From: JAUXEH01 sp965533275
GTDB taxonomy: Bacteria; Acidobacteriota; Aminicenantia; Aminicenantales; Aminicenantaceae
Assembly (NCBI GenBank): GCA_965533275.1
Contig: CBESWG010000013.1
Span: 1-64,000, forward strand
DNA: 64,000 nucleotides
Direction of reading: 5' to 3'
The notes beneath the pieces were generated by a model that ran no database searches, was not told the DNA's origin, and was given only the letters and a program-made list of their open reading frames with translations. Of this stretch, positions 8,017-16,348 are shown in pieces. The translations under genes and the position numbers were made by a program. Each line of letters starts with the position of its first letter. Position 1 is the first letter of the stretch.

Positions 8017-10341
8017 TTACTTTCTCACCTTGTGGATATCCCCGACGGAGGCCTGAGCCGTCCCGCCGGAACTTCCCGCCAGCTGGGATGAGAAGACGCT
8101 CTCGTTGCCCTGGTCGTCCACCGAAGTCACCGCGTATTCATAGTTGGCGGTGTCGTCGATCCCGCTGAATCCCGCATCGTTGAATTGATAGGTGGAACCG
8201 GTGACCTGGCCCTGCTGCGTGTACTGGGAATCATCCCCGCCCAAGGGCTTGCGGTAGATGCGGTAGGAGGCCACGGGGAAGAGGCCTTCGTTCTCCGGAT
8301 TGGCGCTCCAGGTGACCATGTTGATGTATTCGGTGTAGAACCCGGCCCGGTTGGTGGCGGCCTGGTTCTTCACGTTGACGGGAGGAAGCGGTCGGTCCAG
8401 GATCTTGATCAGCTGCATGGTGGTCCCGGTGTAGCCGTCGTCGTCGGTCACGGTGAAGATGGCGGTGAAGATCCCCGGCGAACCGTAAACATGATCATGC
8501 TGGGGGGAGCCGCCCGTGAGCCCGTCGCCGAAGTCCCAGCGGTTGTTGGCGATCTCCCCGTCCTCATCATAGGAGTCGCGCCCATCGAAATGGACCGTCA
8601 AGGGAGGCACGCCCACCACGGGATCGGCGGTGAAGATGGCCACCGGAGGCTGGAACACATCGATCACCTGCATGGAGGTGCCGGTCCGGCCTTCGTTGTC
8701 GGTGACGGTCAGAACGACCTCAAAGTCACCGCCGTTCGGGTAGTAATGCTGGACGATCAGTCCGTTGTCGCCCGTTCCGTCCCCGAAATCCCAGGTGTAG
8801 TCCTCGATTTGGCCGTCGAAGTCCTCGGATGGGGAAGCGTCAAAGATAACGGTCAATGGCCGCATGCCCGTCGGGGGTGTGGCGATGAAGGCGGCCTGGG
8901 GATCACCCGTATGGGCCGTGATGACCACCGTATCCGCCGCCGTCCTCAGGTCGTCGTCGATGATCGTGAGCGTTGCGGTATAGGTGCCGGCGGTCTTGTA
9001 GGTATAGGAGACCTTTTTTCCGTTGGCCGTGGAACCGTCGCCGAAGCTCCAGTTGTAATCTTCGATCTTACCGTCCGCATCGGAGGAGTCACTGCCGTCG
9101 AAGGTGACGGTCAGGGGGGTCAGTCCGCCGGTCGGATTCGCCTTGGCTACGGCCGTGGGCGGATCGCCGGGCAGCACGACCTTGGTGTAGTAGACCTGGC
9201 GGGGATGGTCCGGGTCGCCGTCGCTGAAGACCACATGGGCATTTCCCTGCTCGTCCACATCGATCCCGGGATATCCTGGGAACTGTCCGTCAGCGATCTT
9301 GGTCGGCTTGGTCCAGTTTCCGTCGATCAGGGCCCGGGCGTAATACACGTCCTGCGCCTGCCGGAATACGGTGTGCATGAGCCCGGCCTTGATGACCAGC
9401 ACGGCGAACATGTTCTGATCCGTCGACCCGTCGGTGATCGCCTTGGGATTGGACCAGGTTTCCCCGGTCTTCTTTGTGTACAACATGGGATTCCCCTTGT
9501 GCGAGAAAAGCACGTGGACATCGCCGTTTTCGTCCATGGCGATGGCGGGGTAGTACTGCTTCTGGTTGGAGGGGAAGAGCCAGACGGGGGTTCCGAAGCT
9601 CCAGGCCCCGGTATTCGGGTTGCGCGTGCCGCTGTTGTAATAGAGGCCCCACTGGTTTTCCTTGTGATTGTCATCCATCCAGACGGCATGGATCTTGCCA
9701 TCCCCGTAGGCGATGTCCCCGTGGATGGAAACCAAATTCGGGGAGTCGGAGATGGTCAGCCGACTGCGCTGATCCACGGGCCACTCCCCGTCGAAATCAT
9801 TCTCGACCATGCAGAAGTCCATGGCGGCTACCGTGGTCCCATAGTTGTGGGACCAGCAGATGAACACCTTCTCCAAGATGGGGTCGACCTCGATGCGCGG
9901 CCAGGTGGAGTTGGCTCCCGGGCTCGAATAGGCCATCTTCTTGGCCTTCCACGCGTATTTTTCGATATCGAACTTTGCATACCAGATGTCGCGGTGGGAT
10001 GAGGAACTCCCGTCGTGATAGGCCAGGTGCAGGTTGCCTTCGGCATCCGCGGCCAGCTGCGGGTAAGCGGAGGACCGAAAGCGGTCCACGGCCTTCAGCT
10101 GGTTGGTCCATTGCCCGGTCCTGGGATCCAGGATCTTGTAGTACATGATGAAGTCGGTGTTGAAGTGATGCCCCTCACCGTACATGACCATGATGTTGCC
10201 GTCTTTCATGACCTTGATGTAGGGGAGTTCCGCCATGCCGCCTGTCGTGTCGTTGACCTGCTCGACCTGAGCGGACAGGTGGACGGAGATCAGGCTCAAA
10301 ACGAGGATGGACAGGGCTATAGTCCGAAATGCTGCTTTCAT
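8017..10341 (-). CDS. secreted BNR/PKD/FnIII surface protein
   Basis: A 774-residue exported protein. The first 24 residues form a signal peptide (ALSILVLSLISVHLSAQ, cut after SAQ). Residues 25 to about 400 contain repeated sialidase-like BNR beta-propeller blades (for example GNLHLAYHDGS, GDVHVLFSHKG, GNAHVVFSDGD). Three PKD domains follow (WSFGDGST, WDFGDGTG, WDFGDGLT), then an FnIII-like tail (PPVNVKNQ...YAVTSVDDQGNES). No sialidase catalytic residues can be assigned, so a binding or scaffold role is likelier than an enzyme. The ATG at 10341 was chosen for the signal peptide and a GGAGGA site five bases upstream; a longer frame exists but adds 26 residues with no ribosome-binding site. The tail resembles that of the gene at 3-554. 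Confidence 0.9.
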   Translation of the reverse strand: MKAAFRTIALSILVLSLISVHLSAQVEQVNDTTGGMAELPYIKVMKDGNIMVMYGEGHHFNTDFIMYYKILDPRTGQWTNQLKAVDRFRSSAYPQLAADAEGNLHLAYHDGSSSSHRDIWYAKFDIEKYAWKAKKMAYSSPGANSTWPRIEVDPILEKVFICWSHNYGTTVAAMDFCMVENDFDGEWPVDQRSRLTISDSPNLVSIHGDIAYGDGKIHAVWMDDNHKENQWGLYYNSGTRNPNTGAWSFGTPVWLFPSNQKQYYPAIAMDENGDVHVLFSHKGNPMLYTKKTGETWSNPKAITDGSTDQNMFAVLVIKAGLMHTVFRQAQDVYYARALIDGNWTKPTKIADGQFPGYPGIDVDEQGNAHVVFSDGDPDHPRQVYYTKVVLPGDPPTAVAKANPTGGLTPLTVTFDGSDSSDADGKIEDYNWSFGDGSTANGKKVSYTYKTAGTYTATLTIIDDDLRTAADTVVITAHTGDPQAAFIATPPTGMRPLTVIFDASPSEDFDGQIEDYTWDFGDGTGDNGLIVQHYYPNGGDFEVVLTVTDNEGRTGTSMQVIDVFQPPVAIFTADPVVGVPPLTVHFDGRDSYDEDGEIANNRWDFGDGLTGGSPQHDHVYGSPGIFTAIFTVTDDDGYTGTTMQLIKILDRPLPPVNVKNQAATNRAGFYTEYINMVTWSANPENEGLFPVASYRIYRKPLGGDDSQYTQQGQVTGSTYQFNDAGFSGIDDTANYEYAVTSVDDQGNESVFSSQLAGSSGGTAQASVGDIHKVRK

Positions 10342-10390
10342 ACGTGTCCTCCAAATATTAGTCAAAATCTCGGTAGTGATAAAACATGAC

Positions 10391-10419
10391 AAGATAGCAA
10401 GAACAGGCCTTTTTGTCAA
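10391..10419 (-). promoter_or_regulatory. sigma-70 promoter for the BNR/PKD gene
   Basis: Minus strand TTGACA (10414-10419) and TATCTT (10391-10396) are 17 bases apart. The predicted leader is about 40 bases and includes the GGAGGA ribosome-binding site. Confidence 0.75.
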
Positions 10420-10610
10420 CTCGAGGGAAACTGCCGCAGGCCACTCGAATCCGCCCGGATGTTCAGCAGAATGAGGACGTTAATCGAGGGAGGCACAACT
10501 CGCGGTCTCACCGTGACTTGTTAGCTTGTGACATCACCTCGGATTGGGAGTGGTAAATCGACACAGATGACAGGATCTGTCAAAGAGGTCACGGCGGTTC
10601 CTCGTGCCGA

Positions 10611-10639
10611 TTGACCACGTCTCCGGGCTGTGATATACA
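10611..10639 (+). promoter_or_regulatory. sigma-70-like promoter close to the SGNH start codon
   Basis: TTGACC (10611-10616) and TATACA (10634-10639) are 17 bases apart. Only nine bases separate the -10 box from the ATG, so the mRNA leader should be about three bases or less. Confidence 0.65.
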
Positions 10640-10648
10640 GGGAAAACC

Positions 10649-11797
10649 ATGTCCCAAAGCGGCACAATAGAAAGAGAACAGGCGGCCGGCGGAGGCAAAT
10701 ATCCTCAGCCCAAGCCTCAGAGGAGGAAGAAAGCCGCCCTGAACGCTGTGGTCCTGATCATCAGCCTGGCGGGGGCGATCCTCGTGGCCGAGTTCTTCGC
10801 GGCGCGTGTCCTCTCCCGGCCCGCCCCACGCACGGTCGAGGCCCATTTCCGGCAGCCCAAGCTGATCTACAACTCCCTTGGATTCCGAGACTTCGAGTAT
10901 CCCGAGCAGAAACTCCCCCGGCAGTTCCGGATCTTCGCCGTGGGCGATTCCTTCACCCAGGGCGGGGGTGTCAACTTCGACGACACCTATCCCAAGAAGC
11001 TGGAGCGGTATCTCAACTACATGGGAAACATCGAAAGGATCACCTATCAGGTCCTGAACCTGGGTGTGCCCGGACGATCGACCAACCAGGAGGTCGAACT
11101 GATCAAGGAACAGGCGGCACGGTTCGATCCCGATCTCATCATCCTGGGCTACTGCCTTAATGATGCCGAGAACCGCGGGGGTATGCCCGAGGTCAATGCC
11201 ATACGGGACAAGCTCACGGTCCAACACTTCGAGAAGGGAACCGGCCTGGCAGGATTCCTCTATGACCGCTCCGCCCTGTATCGATTGGTCTCGCACAGGA
11301 TGTTCAACCTCCGGACGTACCGCGGTCAGATCAAGTACTATCAATGGCTCTACCGGGAAGACTATTCCGGATGGCAGCTGACCCGAAGTGCCCTGCAGGA
11401 GCTGGGGGAGTTTTCCAGTGCTGAGGGGATCCCTGTGATCGTGATGATCTTTCCTCTCTTCTCCTTCGGCCTGGATGAGACCTACCCCTTCGCGGACATC
11501 CACCTCCAGCTGCATGAGGCCCTGGACACAGCCCGGCTGAGCTGGATCGATCTCTTCGATGTCTATGGCGGCCTCGACCGGAACATCCTCGAGGCGGTCC
11601 CCTTTGACGACGCGCACCCCAGCGACACCGCACACCGAATCGCGGCCGAGATCCTCTGGCGGCACCTGATCTCAGAGAAGCTCGTGCCAAGCGAGAGAGA
11701 CCTCCAATTTCCCAAAAAGGGGCGCAACGTCCCGACTCCCTTCGTGGGGAATTATTTCGGCAAAGGCCGATTCTTCCGCAAGCAGGATCACCCCTGA
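10649..11797 (+). CDS. membrane-anchored SGNH/GDSL hydrolase
   Basis: A 382-residue protein with a short basic N-terminus, one membrane helix at about 30-50 and an extracytoplasmic SGNH hydrolase domain. The block I nucleophile is Ser101 in AVGDSFTQG, block II is NLGVPGRSTNQ, block III is GYCLND and the catalytic Asp/His pair is in DDAHPSD near residue 320. Such enzymes are O-acyl esterases or acyltransferases on surface polysaccharides, as in the AlgX/AlgJ group. With glycosyltransferase and phosphatase-superfamily neighbours, acyl editing of a glycan is plausible but inferred. The C-terminal 60 residues after the catalytic domain are basic and low in signatures. Confidence 0.82.
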   Translation: MSQSGTIEREQAAGGGKYPQPKPQRRKKAALNAVVLIISLAGAILVAEFFAARVLSRPAPRTVEAHFRQPKLIYNSLGFRDFEYPEQKLPRQFRIFAVGDSFTQGGGVNFDDTYPKKLERYLNYMGNIERITYQVLNLGVPGRSTNQEVELIKEQAARFDPDLIILGYCLNDAENRGGMPEVNAIRDKLTVQHFEKGTGLAGFLYDRSALYRLVSHRMFNLRTYRGQIKYYQWLYREDYSGWQLTRSALQELGEFSSAEGIPVIVMIFPLFSFGLDETYPFADIHLQLHEALDTARLSWIDLFDVYGGLDRNILEAVPFDDAHPSDTAHRIAAEILWRHLISEKLVPSERDLQFPKKGRNVPTPFVGNYFGKGRFFRKQDHP

Positions 11798-11813
11798 GCC
11801 GCGCCCGGCTTCA

Positions 11814-11842
11814 TTGACAACCTGGAGGACTTCCCCTAAAAT
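11814..11842 (+). promoter_or_regulatory. sigma-70 promoter with predicted leaderless start
   Basis: TTGACA (11814-11819) and TAAAAT (11837-11842) have a 17-base spacer. The ATG begins seven bases after the end of the -10 box, where transcription itself normally starts. Confidence 0.75.
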
Positions 11843-11848
11843 CCGCAT

Positions 11849-13174
11849 ATGAAAAAGTTTGTCTTCGCCTTACTGGGGATCCTGCTGATCGGCAGCGCCG
11901 GCACCATCCTCTTCCTATCCCTTCAGCCGTCCGCCGGGCCGGTCATCGTCATCGGGCTGGACGGGGCGGACTGGAATATCATGGATCCGTTGTTCGAGCA
12001 GGGAAAACTGCCCAACCTGCGCGCGCTTAGAGACGAGGGGACCTGGGGGGTGCTCGAGACCTTCCGCCCAACCAAGTCCCCGGTGGTATGGACATCCATC
12101 GCCACAGGCAAGACCATGCTCAAACATGGTGTCCTGGACTTCAAGTTCGTCGACGAGAACAACATCGACATCCCCTATTCCGTGGACGATATCCGCGTTA
12201 AGTTTGTCTGGGAGATCCTCAGCGACAATGGATTCAAGGCCGGCGTGACCAACTGGTTCTGCACGTTCCCGGCCAGCGAATTCAACGGGTACTGCATCTC
12301 GGACCGATTCCGCATCAGCGTGGACCACTACCTGGAATACGAGGGCGTCACGTCGCCGCCGGAACTCAAGGATGTCATATATCCCAAGGTGGAGCGCTTC
12401 AAAGACAACCGTTATGGAGAGATCATCCGGGAGGAAAATATCGACAATTATCTGACCCGGGCCCGCCGGTTCAACGTCGAGGTCCCCGCCGGGAGGGACA
12501 GGCAGGTCAACCAGTTCCGGCGCTATCTCCTGCAGGACAAGTCCATCGAAAACACGGCCCTTTTCATGCTCGAGAAGATCCCGGTCGATTTCTTCGCGGC
12601 CTATCTCCGACTCATCGACACGACCTCACACTTCGCCTCGCTTTTCATCGATGACACGCTCAGAGAGAAATGGATCGCGGAAAACGAAGAGTTCGGGGGG
12701 CCAACCCCTGAGACAGAAGAACGGCTCTATGCCAACATGATGGAGATTATGGAGACGGTCTACGTCTACATGGACAACGTGGTCGGGAGGATCGTCGACC
12801 GCTCCCCGCAGGATGCGACCTTCATCGTCCTCTCGGATCACGGCTTCAACTTCAGCCCCGTCGGATACAACCACTACGGCACGCCCAAGATCCCACACGG
12901 CATCATTATCCTGAATGGGCCTCAAATCCGATCCGGGCATAAACTGGACAATATCAGCGTGTACGATTTCGCACCGACGGTCCTCCACCTCTACGGCCTG
13001 CCCATGGGAAAAGACATGGACGGGCGTGTGGTCCAGGAGGTCTTCAGGAAAGAGCGGAAGCCGCGTTTCGTGGAAACACATGAGACCGGAGAGGGCCCCG
13101 CCGGGGCCAAAAAGCCCAGAGATATGGACAAGGAGGTCCTCGAGGACCTGAAAACACTGGGCTACATCAAGTAA
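11849..13174 (+). CDS. alkaline phosphatase superfamily (type I phosphodiesterase-like) membrane protein
   Basis: A 441-residue protein with an N-terminal membrane anchor (about 4-24) and a phosphodiesterase/nucleotide pyrophosphatase-like domain. IGLDGADW (Asp38) supplies a metal ligand. The nucleophile is Thr75 in FRPTKSPVVWTSIATG, and LSDHGF gives the second Asp/His metal pair. The family cleaves or transfers phosphate esters outside the cytoplasmic membrane. The sequence ends LKTLGYIK, almost the same as the end of the sulfatase-like protein at 17969. It lies between the SGNH hydrolase and the second radical SAM module. No ribosome-binding site is seen, consistent with the leaderless promoter. 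Confidence 0.85.
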   Translation: MKKFVFALLGILLIGSAGTILFLSLQPSAGPVIVIGLDGADWNIMDPLFEQGKLPNLRALRDEGTWGVLETFRPTKSPVVWTSIATGKTMLKHGVLDFKFVDENNIDIPYSVDDIRVKFVWEILSDNGFKAGVTNWFCTFPASEFNGYCISDRFRISVDHYLEYEGVTSPPELKDVIYPKVERFKDNRYGEIIREENIDNYLTRARRFNVEVPAGRDRQVNQFRRYLLQDKSIENTALFMLEKIPVDFFAAYLRLIDTTSHFASLFIDDTLREKWIAENEEFGGPTPETEERLYANMMEIMETVYVYMDNVVGRIVDRSPQDATFIVLSDHGFNFSPVGYNHYGTPKIPHGIIILNGPQIRSGHKLDNISVYDFAPTVLHLYGLPMGKDMDGRVVQEVFRKERKPRFVETHETGEGPAGAKKPRDMDKEVLEDLKTLGYIK

Positions 13175-13268
13175 CCAAATAAATATAGATAGATATATTG
13201 CCGCTCCGGCACCCAACCTTGCTTTCCGTATCCGGCAGGCGCATCCCTCCCCATGGTCCTGGGCGCGA

Positions 13269-13297
13269 TTGCATTTCCCACACGGCCATGCTATACA
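13269..13297 (+). promoter_or_regulatory. sigma-70-like promoter for the second radical SAM module
   Basis: TTGCAT (13269-13274) and TATACA (13292-13297) are 17 bases apart. The leader to the ATG at 13330 would be about 26 bases. It probably serves the radical SAM, GT2 and methyltransferase genes. Confidence 0.6.
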
Positions 13298-13329
13298 TAT
13301 TGAGATTTTAAGGGATTGGAACAAAAACG

Positions 13330-14742
13330 ATGCGTTTGCTTTTAATAAATCCGGCGGAACGCGAGGTCCTGCGCGCGAATCTGCCTCTCGAGATCGAGCG
13401 GGTGCGGGGCAACAATCCGCCCATCAGCCTCCTGGAAGTGGCAGCGGCCGCCCGGGACTGGGGTGGAGCCGAAGTCCGGCTCATCGATGCCCAGGCCCAG
13501 CTCCTGACCTCCCAACAGGTCGCCGAGATGGCCAGGGATTTTCAACCCGACCTGATCGGACTGTCCGCGGTCTCATTCACGATGCCGAGTGTCATGGCTC
13601 AGGTCAAAGCCTGCAAACAGGAACTCCCCGATACCCAGGTCTGGCTGGGAGGGCTGCAGCCGTACCTGTATCCTTCGGAAACCCTGGCTCTGCCCGAGAT
13701 CGACGGGCTGGTGCTGGGAGAGGGCGAATATCCCATCGCCGCCCTATGCAAGCACTGGGGGAATATCGAAGAACTGAAGCAGACACCTGGTCTGTACTTC
13801 ACGCACGGCGGAGAGCTCATCGATACCGGAGTGGCTCCGGTCATCACCGACCTGAATGTGCTCCCGCAGCCGGCCTTCGACCTGATCCAGCCGGAGCTCT
13901 ACGGCTCCGTACTCACCGATCTCCACCCCGTCGCCATCGCCGTGACGAGCCGCGGCTGCCCCTACCGCTGCACGTTCTGCTCGAATTCCGTGACGGGCAA
14001 GGGATTCCGGGCACACAGTGTGGACTATGTGGTGAAGAATTTCGAGCAGCTCAAGGAGCTCGGTTTCGCCTCCATCCTGGTCTACGACGAGGTGTTCACC
14101 ATCGATAAGCAGCGCGTGCGCGACATCTGCGCCGCCCTGCGGGACCGAGGCTGGAACCTCCCCTGGATGATCCGCGCCACTGTAGGAAGCGTGGATGAGG
14201 CCATGCTGCAGGACCTGGCCGCAGCCGGCTGCGAGTGGATCACGTTCGGGATCGAATCCGGCAGCGAGCGCGTGCTCAAGCGCTTGAACAAACCGGTCAA
14301 GCTCGACAAGGCCCTGGAAGTCTTCAAGGCCTCACGCCGGGCCGGCCTGAAGACCGTGGCCTACTTCATGATCGGGAATCCGGATGAAGACGAGTCCGAC
14401 CTCCTGAAAACCGAGCGCTACATGCGCCGCCTGGATGCGGATATGGTGCACATCGCCGTGTATACGGTATACCCGGCCACCAGCCTGTACGACGAGGGGC
14501 TGAACAAAGGGCTGTTCGGGGGCGATGTCTGGCTCGAGTTCTCCAAACACCCGGGCACCGAATTCGAGCCGCCCCTCTGGCCCGGACCCTTCGGCCGGGA
14601 AGAACTCTTCAAAAGAGTCCGGCGTCTCTACCGGTCCTACTACCTGCATCCCCGCCGGATCTGGCGCGAGTTGAAATACCTGAAATCCTGGAATGCGATC
14701 AAGAAAAGAGTGCAATATGCAAAAACCCTGGTCCGGTCCTGA
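13330..14742 (+). CDS. B12-binding-type radical SAM enzyme
   Basis: A 470-residue protein with a B12-binding-like N-terminal half (MRLLLINPAE; LGGLQPYLYPSE near 107-118; LGEGEYP near 129) and a radical SAM barrel whose cluster cysteines are C210, C214 and C217 (TSRGCPYRCTFC). GIESGSERVL and MIGNPDEDE follow. The C-terminal YYLHPRRIW is a variant of the RPxYIW motif in the radical SAM proteins at 567 and 2678. The reaction is unknown. It opens a rightward module with a GT2 and a methyltransferase gene, mirroring the leftward cluster at 567-5723. Confidence 0.92.
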   Translation: MRLLLINPAEREVLRANLPLEIERVRGNNPPISLLEVAAAARDWGGAEVRLIDAQAQLLTSQQVAEMARDFQPDLIGLSAVSFTMPSVMAQVKACKQELPDTQVWLGGLQPYLYPSETLALPEIDGLVLGEGEYPIAALCKHWGNIEELKQTPGLYFTHGGELIDTGVAPVITDLNVLPQPAFDLIQPELYGSVLTDLHPVAIAVTSRGCPYRCTFCSNSVTGKGFRAHSVDYVVKNFEQLKELGFASILVYDEVFTIDKQRVRDICAALRDRGWNLPWMIRATVGSVDEAMLQDLAAAGCEWITFGIESGSERVLKRLNKPVKLDKALEVFKASRRAGLKTVAYFMIGNPDEDESDLLKTERYMRRLDADMVHIAVYTVYPATSLYDEGLNKGLFGGDVWLEFSKHPGTEFEPPLWPGPFGREELFKRVRRLYRSYYLHPRRIWRELKYLKSWNAIKKRVQYAKTLVRS

Positions 14743-14842
14743 CCACCCTCTGGCATCGGCGATGTCACAGGCCGGTCCTTTGCAGTTGTTATCCAGGTGG
14801 CTTGCCCGACCGGCAGCTCGAGAGGCCGCGAAAGGCTGACCC

Positions 14843-15583
14843 ATGAAGTTGTCCGTCATCATCCCCCACTACAACGAGAAGACCTATGTCGCCGAGATCC
14901 TCAGGCGTGTGGAGGCCGTCCCCCTGGACAAAGAGATCATCCTGGTGGATGACGGCTCTTCGGAAGAAGTCCGGGCCTACTTGAAAAAGGAGGTCGATGG
15001 CCGCTTCCCAGACCTCCGCATCTACTACCATGAACACAATCAAGGTAAGGGCGCGGCCATCCGCACCGCACTCCGCCATGTACGGGGCGATATCGTCATC
15101 ATCCAAGATGCGGACCTCGAATACGATCCACAGGATTACCTCCCGATCTACGAGAAGTTCAAGGATCCCCAGGTCCAGGTGGTCTACGGCAGCCGCCACA
15201 TGAACGTGAAATTTTTTCGGTTCCTCATCCAGTGGTTCTCCAACCGCTTCCTGGGCGGGAACTACCAGGTCGGATACTTCCATCATTTCGCGGGGGTCCA
15301 GGGCCTGAACATGATCGCGAACATCCTGTTCTCCGCCAACACCACGGACACGGCCACATGCTACAAGGCCTTCCGAACAGAAATCCTGCAGAAGATCCCA
15401 CTGGACTGCATCGGGTTCGAATTCTGCATGGAGGTGACGGCCAAGGTGCGGAAGTCCGGCTACAAGATCCATGAAGTGCCCATATCCTACCACCCCAGAT
15501 CCAAGGAACAGGGAAAGAAGCTGCGCTGGATGTTCGGATTTAAGGCCATCTCCACCTTTTTCCACTACCGGTTCTTCAAATAG
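14843..15583 (+). CDS. GT2 glycosyltransferase, DPM-synthase-like
   Basis: A 246-residue GT2 enzyme with VIIPHYNEKTYV, LVDDGSSEE, GKGAAIRTA and the DAD motif in IIQDADLEYDP; YGSRHMN follows. It is close in architecture to the GT2 at 1981 but diverges in the middle, where a longer segment (about 125-160) is rich in aromatic residues. It has no membrane tail. It probably loads a sugar onto polyprenyl phosphate for the GT39 enzyme in the same module (inference). GAAAGG lies before the ATG. It follows the radical SAM gene after 100 bases and precedes the methyltransferase gene by 39 bases. Confidence 0.9.
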   Translation: MKLSVIIPHYNEKTYVAEILRRVEAVPLDKEIILVDDGSSEEVRAYLKKEVDGRFPDLRIYYHEHNQGKGAAIRTALRHVRGDIVIIQDADLEYDPQDYLPIYEKFKDPQVQVVYGSRHMNVKFFRFLIQWFSNRFLGGNYQVGYFHHFAGVQGLNMIANILFSANTTDTATCYKAFRTEILQKIPLDCIGFEFCMEVTAKVRKSGYKIHEVPISYHPRSKEQGKKLRWMFGFKAISTFFHYRFFK

Positions 15584-15622
15584 AGGGGATGCAGCGGGGC
15601 GAGACAAAAGGGAAAAGGGAAC

Positions 15623-16348
15623 ATGCCGCAGAACAAAACCCATGAGCTGGAACGAGCCAGGAACCTGATCCAGAATCCCGGGCTCCTGAACATCGGAACC
15701 CCAGCAGGCCAGAAGGGGACGCTGCGCCGGGCGGACTGGATCATCGAGGCCGTCGGGATGGGCCCCGGCCAGGAAGTCCTCGAAGTGGGCTGCGGTACGG
15801 GATTTCTTTCCGAGATATTCATCCGGACGGGGGCCGGCCTGCATGCGATCGACATCGCTGAAGACCTGGTCCTCGAGGCGGCCCGGCTCTGCGGAACAAC
15901 AAAGGCGGATTTTCAGGTCAGTGACATCGAGTATCTACCCTATCAGGATGAATTCTTCGATGCCATCATCGGGGTCCGGGTCCTGCACCACCTGGACATG
16001 GACCCGGCTTTCAGGGAGATCGGGCGAACCTTGAAAAGAGGGGGGCTCATCGCGTTCTGCGAGCCGAACATGGTCAATCCTCAGCTGGCCCTGCAGAAGA
16101 ATATCCCCTTCATCAAGCGGATCATGGGTGACGCGCCGGACGAGACCGCATTTTTCCGCTGGCGTCTCAAGAAGTTCCTGCGGGAGCGGGGCTTCACCGA
16201 CATCAGAATCGAACCCTTCGACTTCCTTCACCCATGGGTTCCGGAGAAGATGATCGGCACCGTAGAAAGGGTCGGCCGATTTCTGGAGAGGGTCCCCGTG
16301 CTGCGGGAGATCGCCGGATCTCTGCAGATCTTCGCCAGGAAAGCGTAG
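15623..16348 (+). CDS. class I SAM-dependent methyltransferase
   Basis: A 241-residue Methyltransf_11/25-type enzyme. Motif I is VLEVGCGTGFLSEIF near residue 53, the acidic loop is AIDIAED, and motif post-II is FDAIIGVRVLHHLDM. Substrate specificity lies in the C-terminal half (WRLKKFLRERGFTDIRIEPFDF) and is unknown. A good AAGGGA site precedes the ATG. The stop codon TAG abuts the stop of the convergent GT39 gene with no base between them, so no terminator separates the two transcripts. Confidence 0.88.
   Translation: MPQNKTHELERARNLIQNPGLLNIGTPAGQKGTLRRADWIIEAVGMGPGQEVLEVGCGTGFLSEIFIRTGAGLHAIDIAEDLVLEAARLCGTTKADFQVSDIEYLPYQDEFFDAIIGVRVLHHLDMDPAFREIGRTLKRGGLIAFCEPNMVNPQLALQKNIPFIKRIMGDAPDETAFFRWRLKKFLRERGFTDIRIEPFDFLHPWVPEKMIGTVERVGRFLERVPVLREIAGSLQIFARKA

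Larger units (their letters stand above)
10342..10648. other. 307-base divergent intergenic region
   Basis: It holds the two promoters listed for the flanking genes. Between them, about 10420-10610, no gene, strong hairpin or repeat was recognised. Confidence 0.6.

Noticed and set aside
8185..10002. 605-residue plus-strand frame over the BNR/PKD gene
   Set aside because: It is a shadow of the repetitive GDG-rich codons of the real minus-strand gene.
13198..13212. Intrinsic terminator after the gene at 11849 (GCCG/CGGC)
   Set aside because: The stem is only four bases and no T-run follows.
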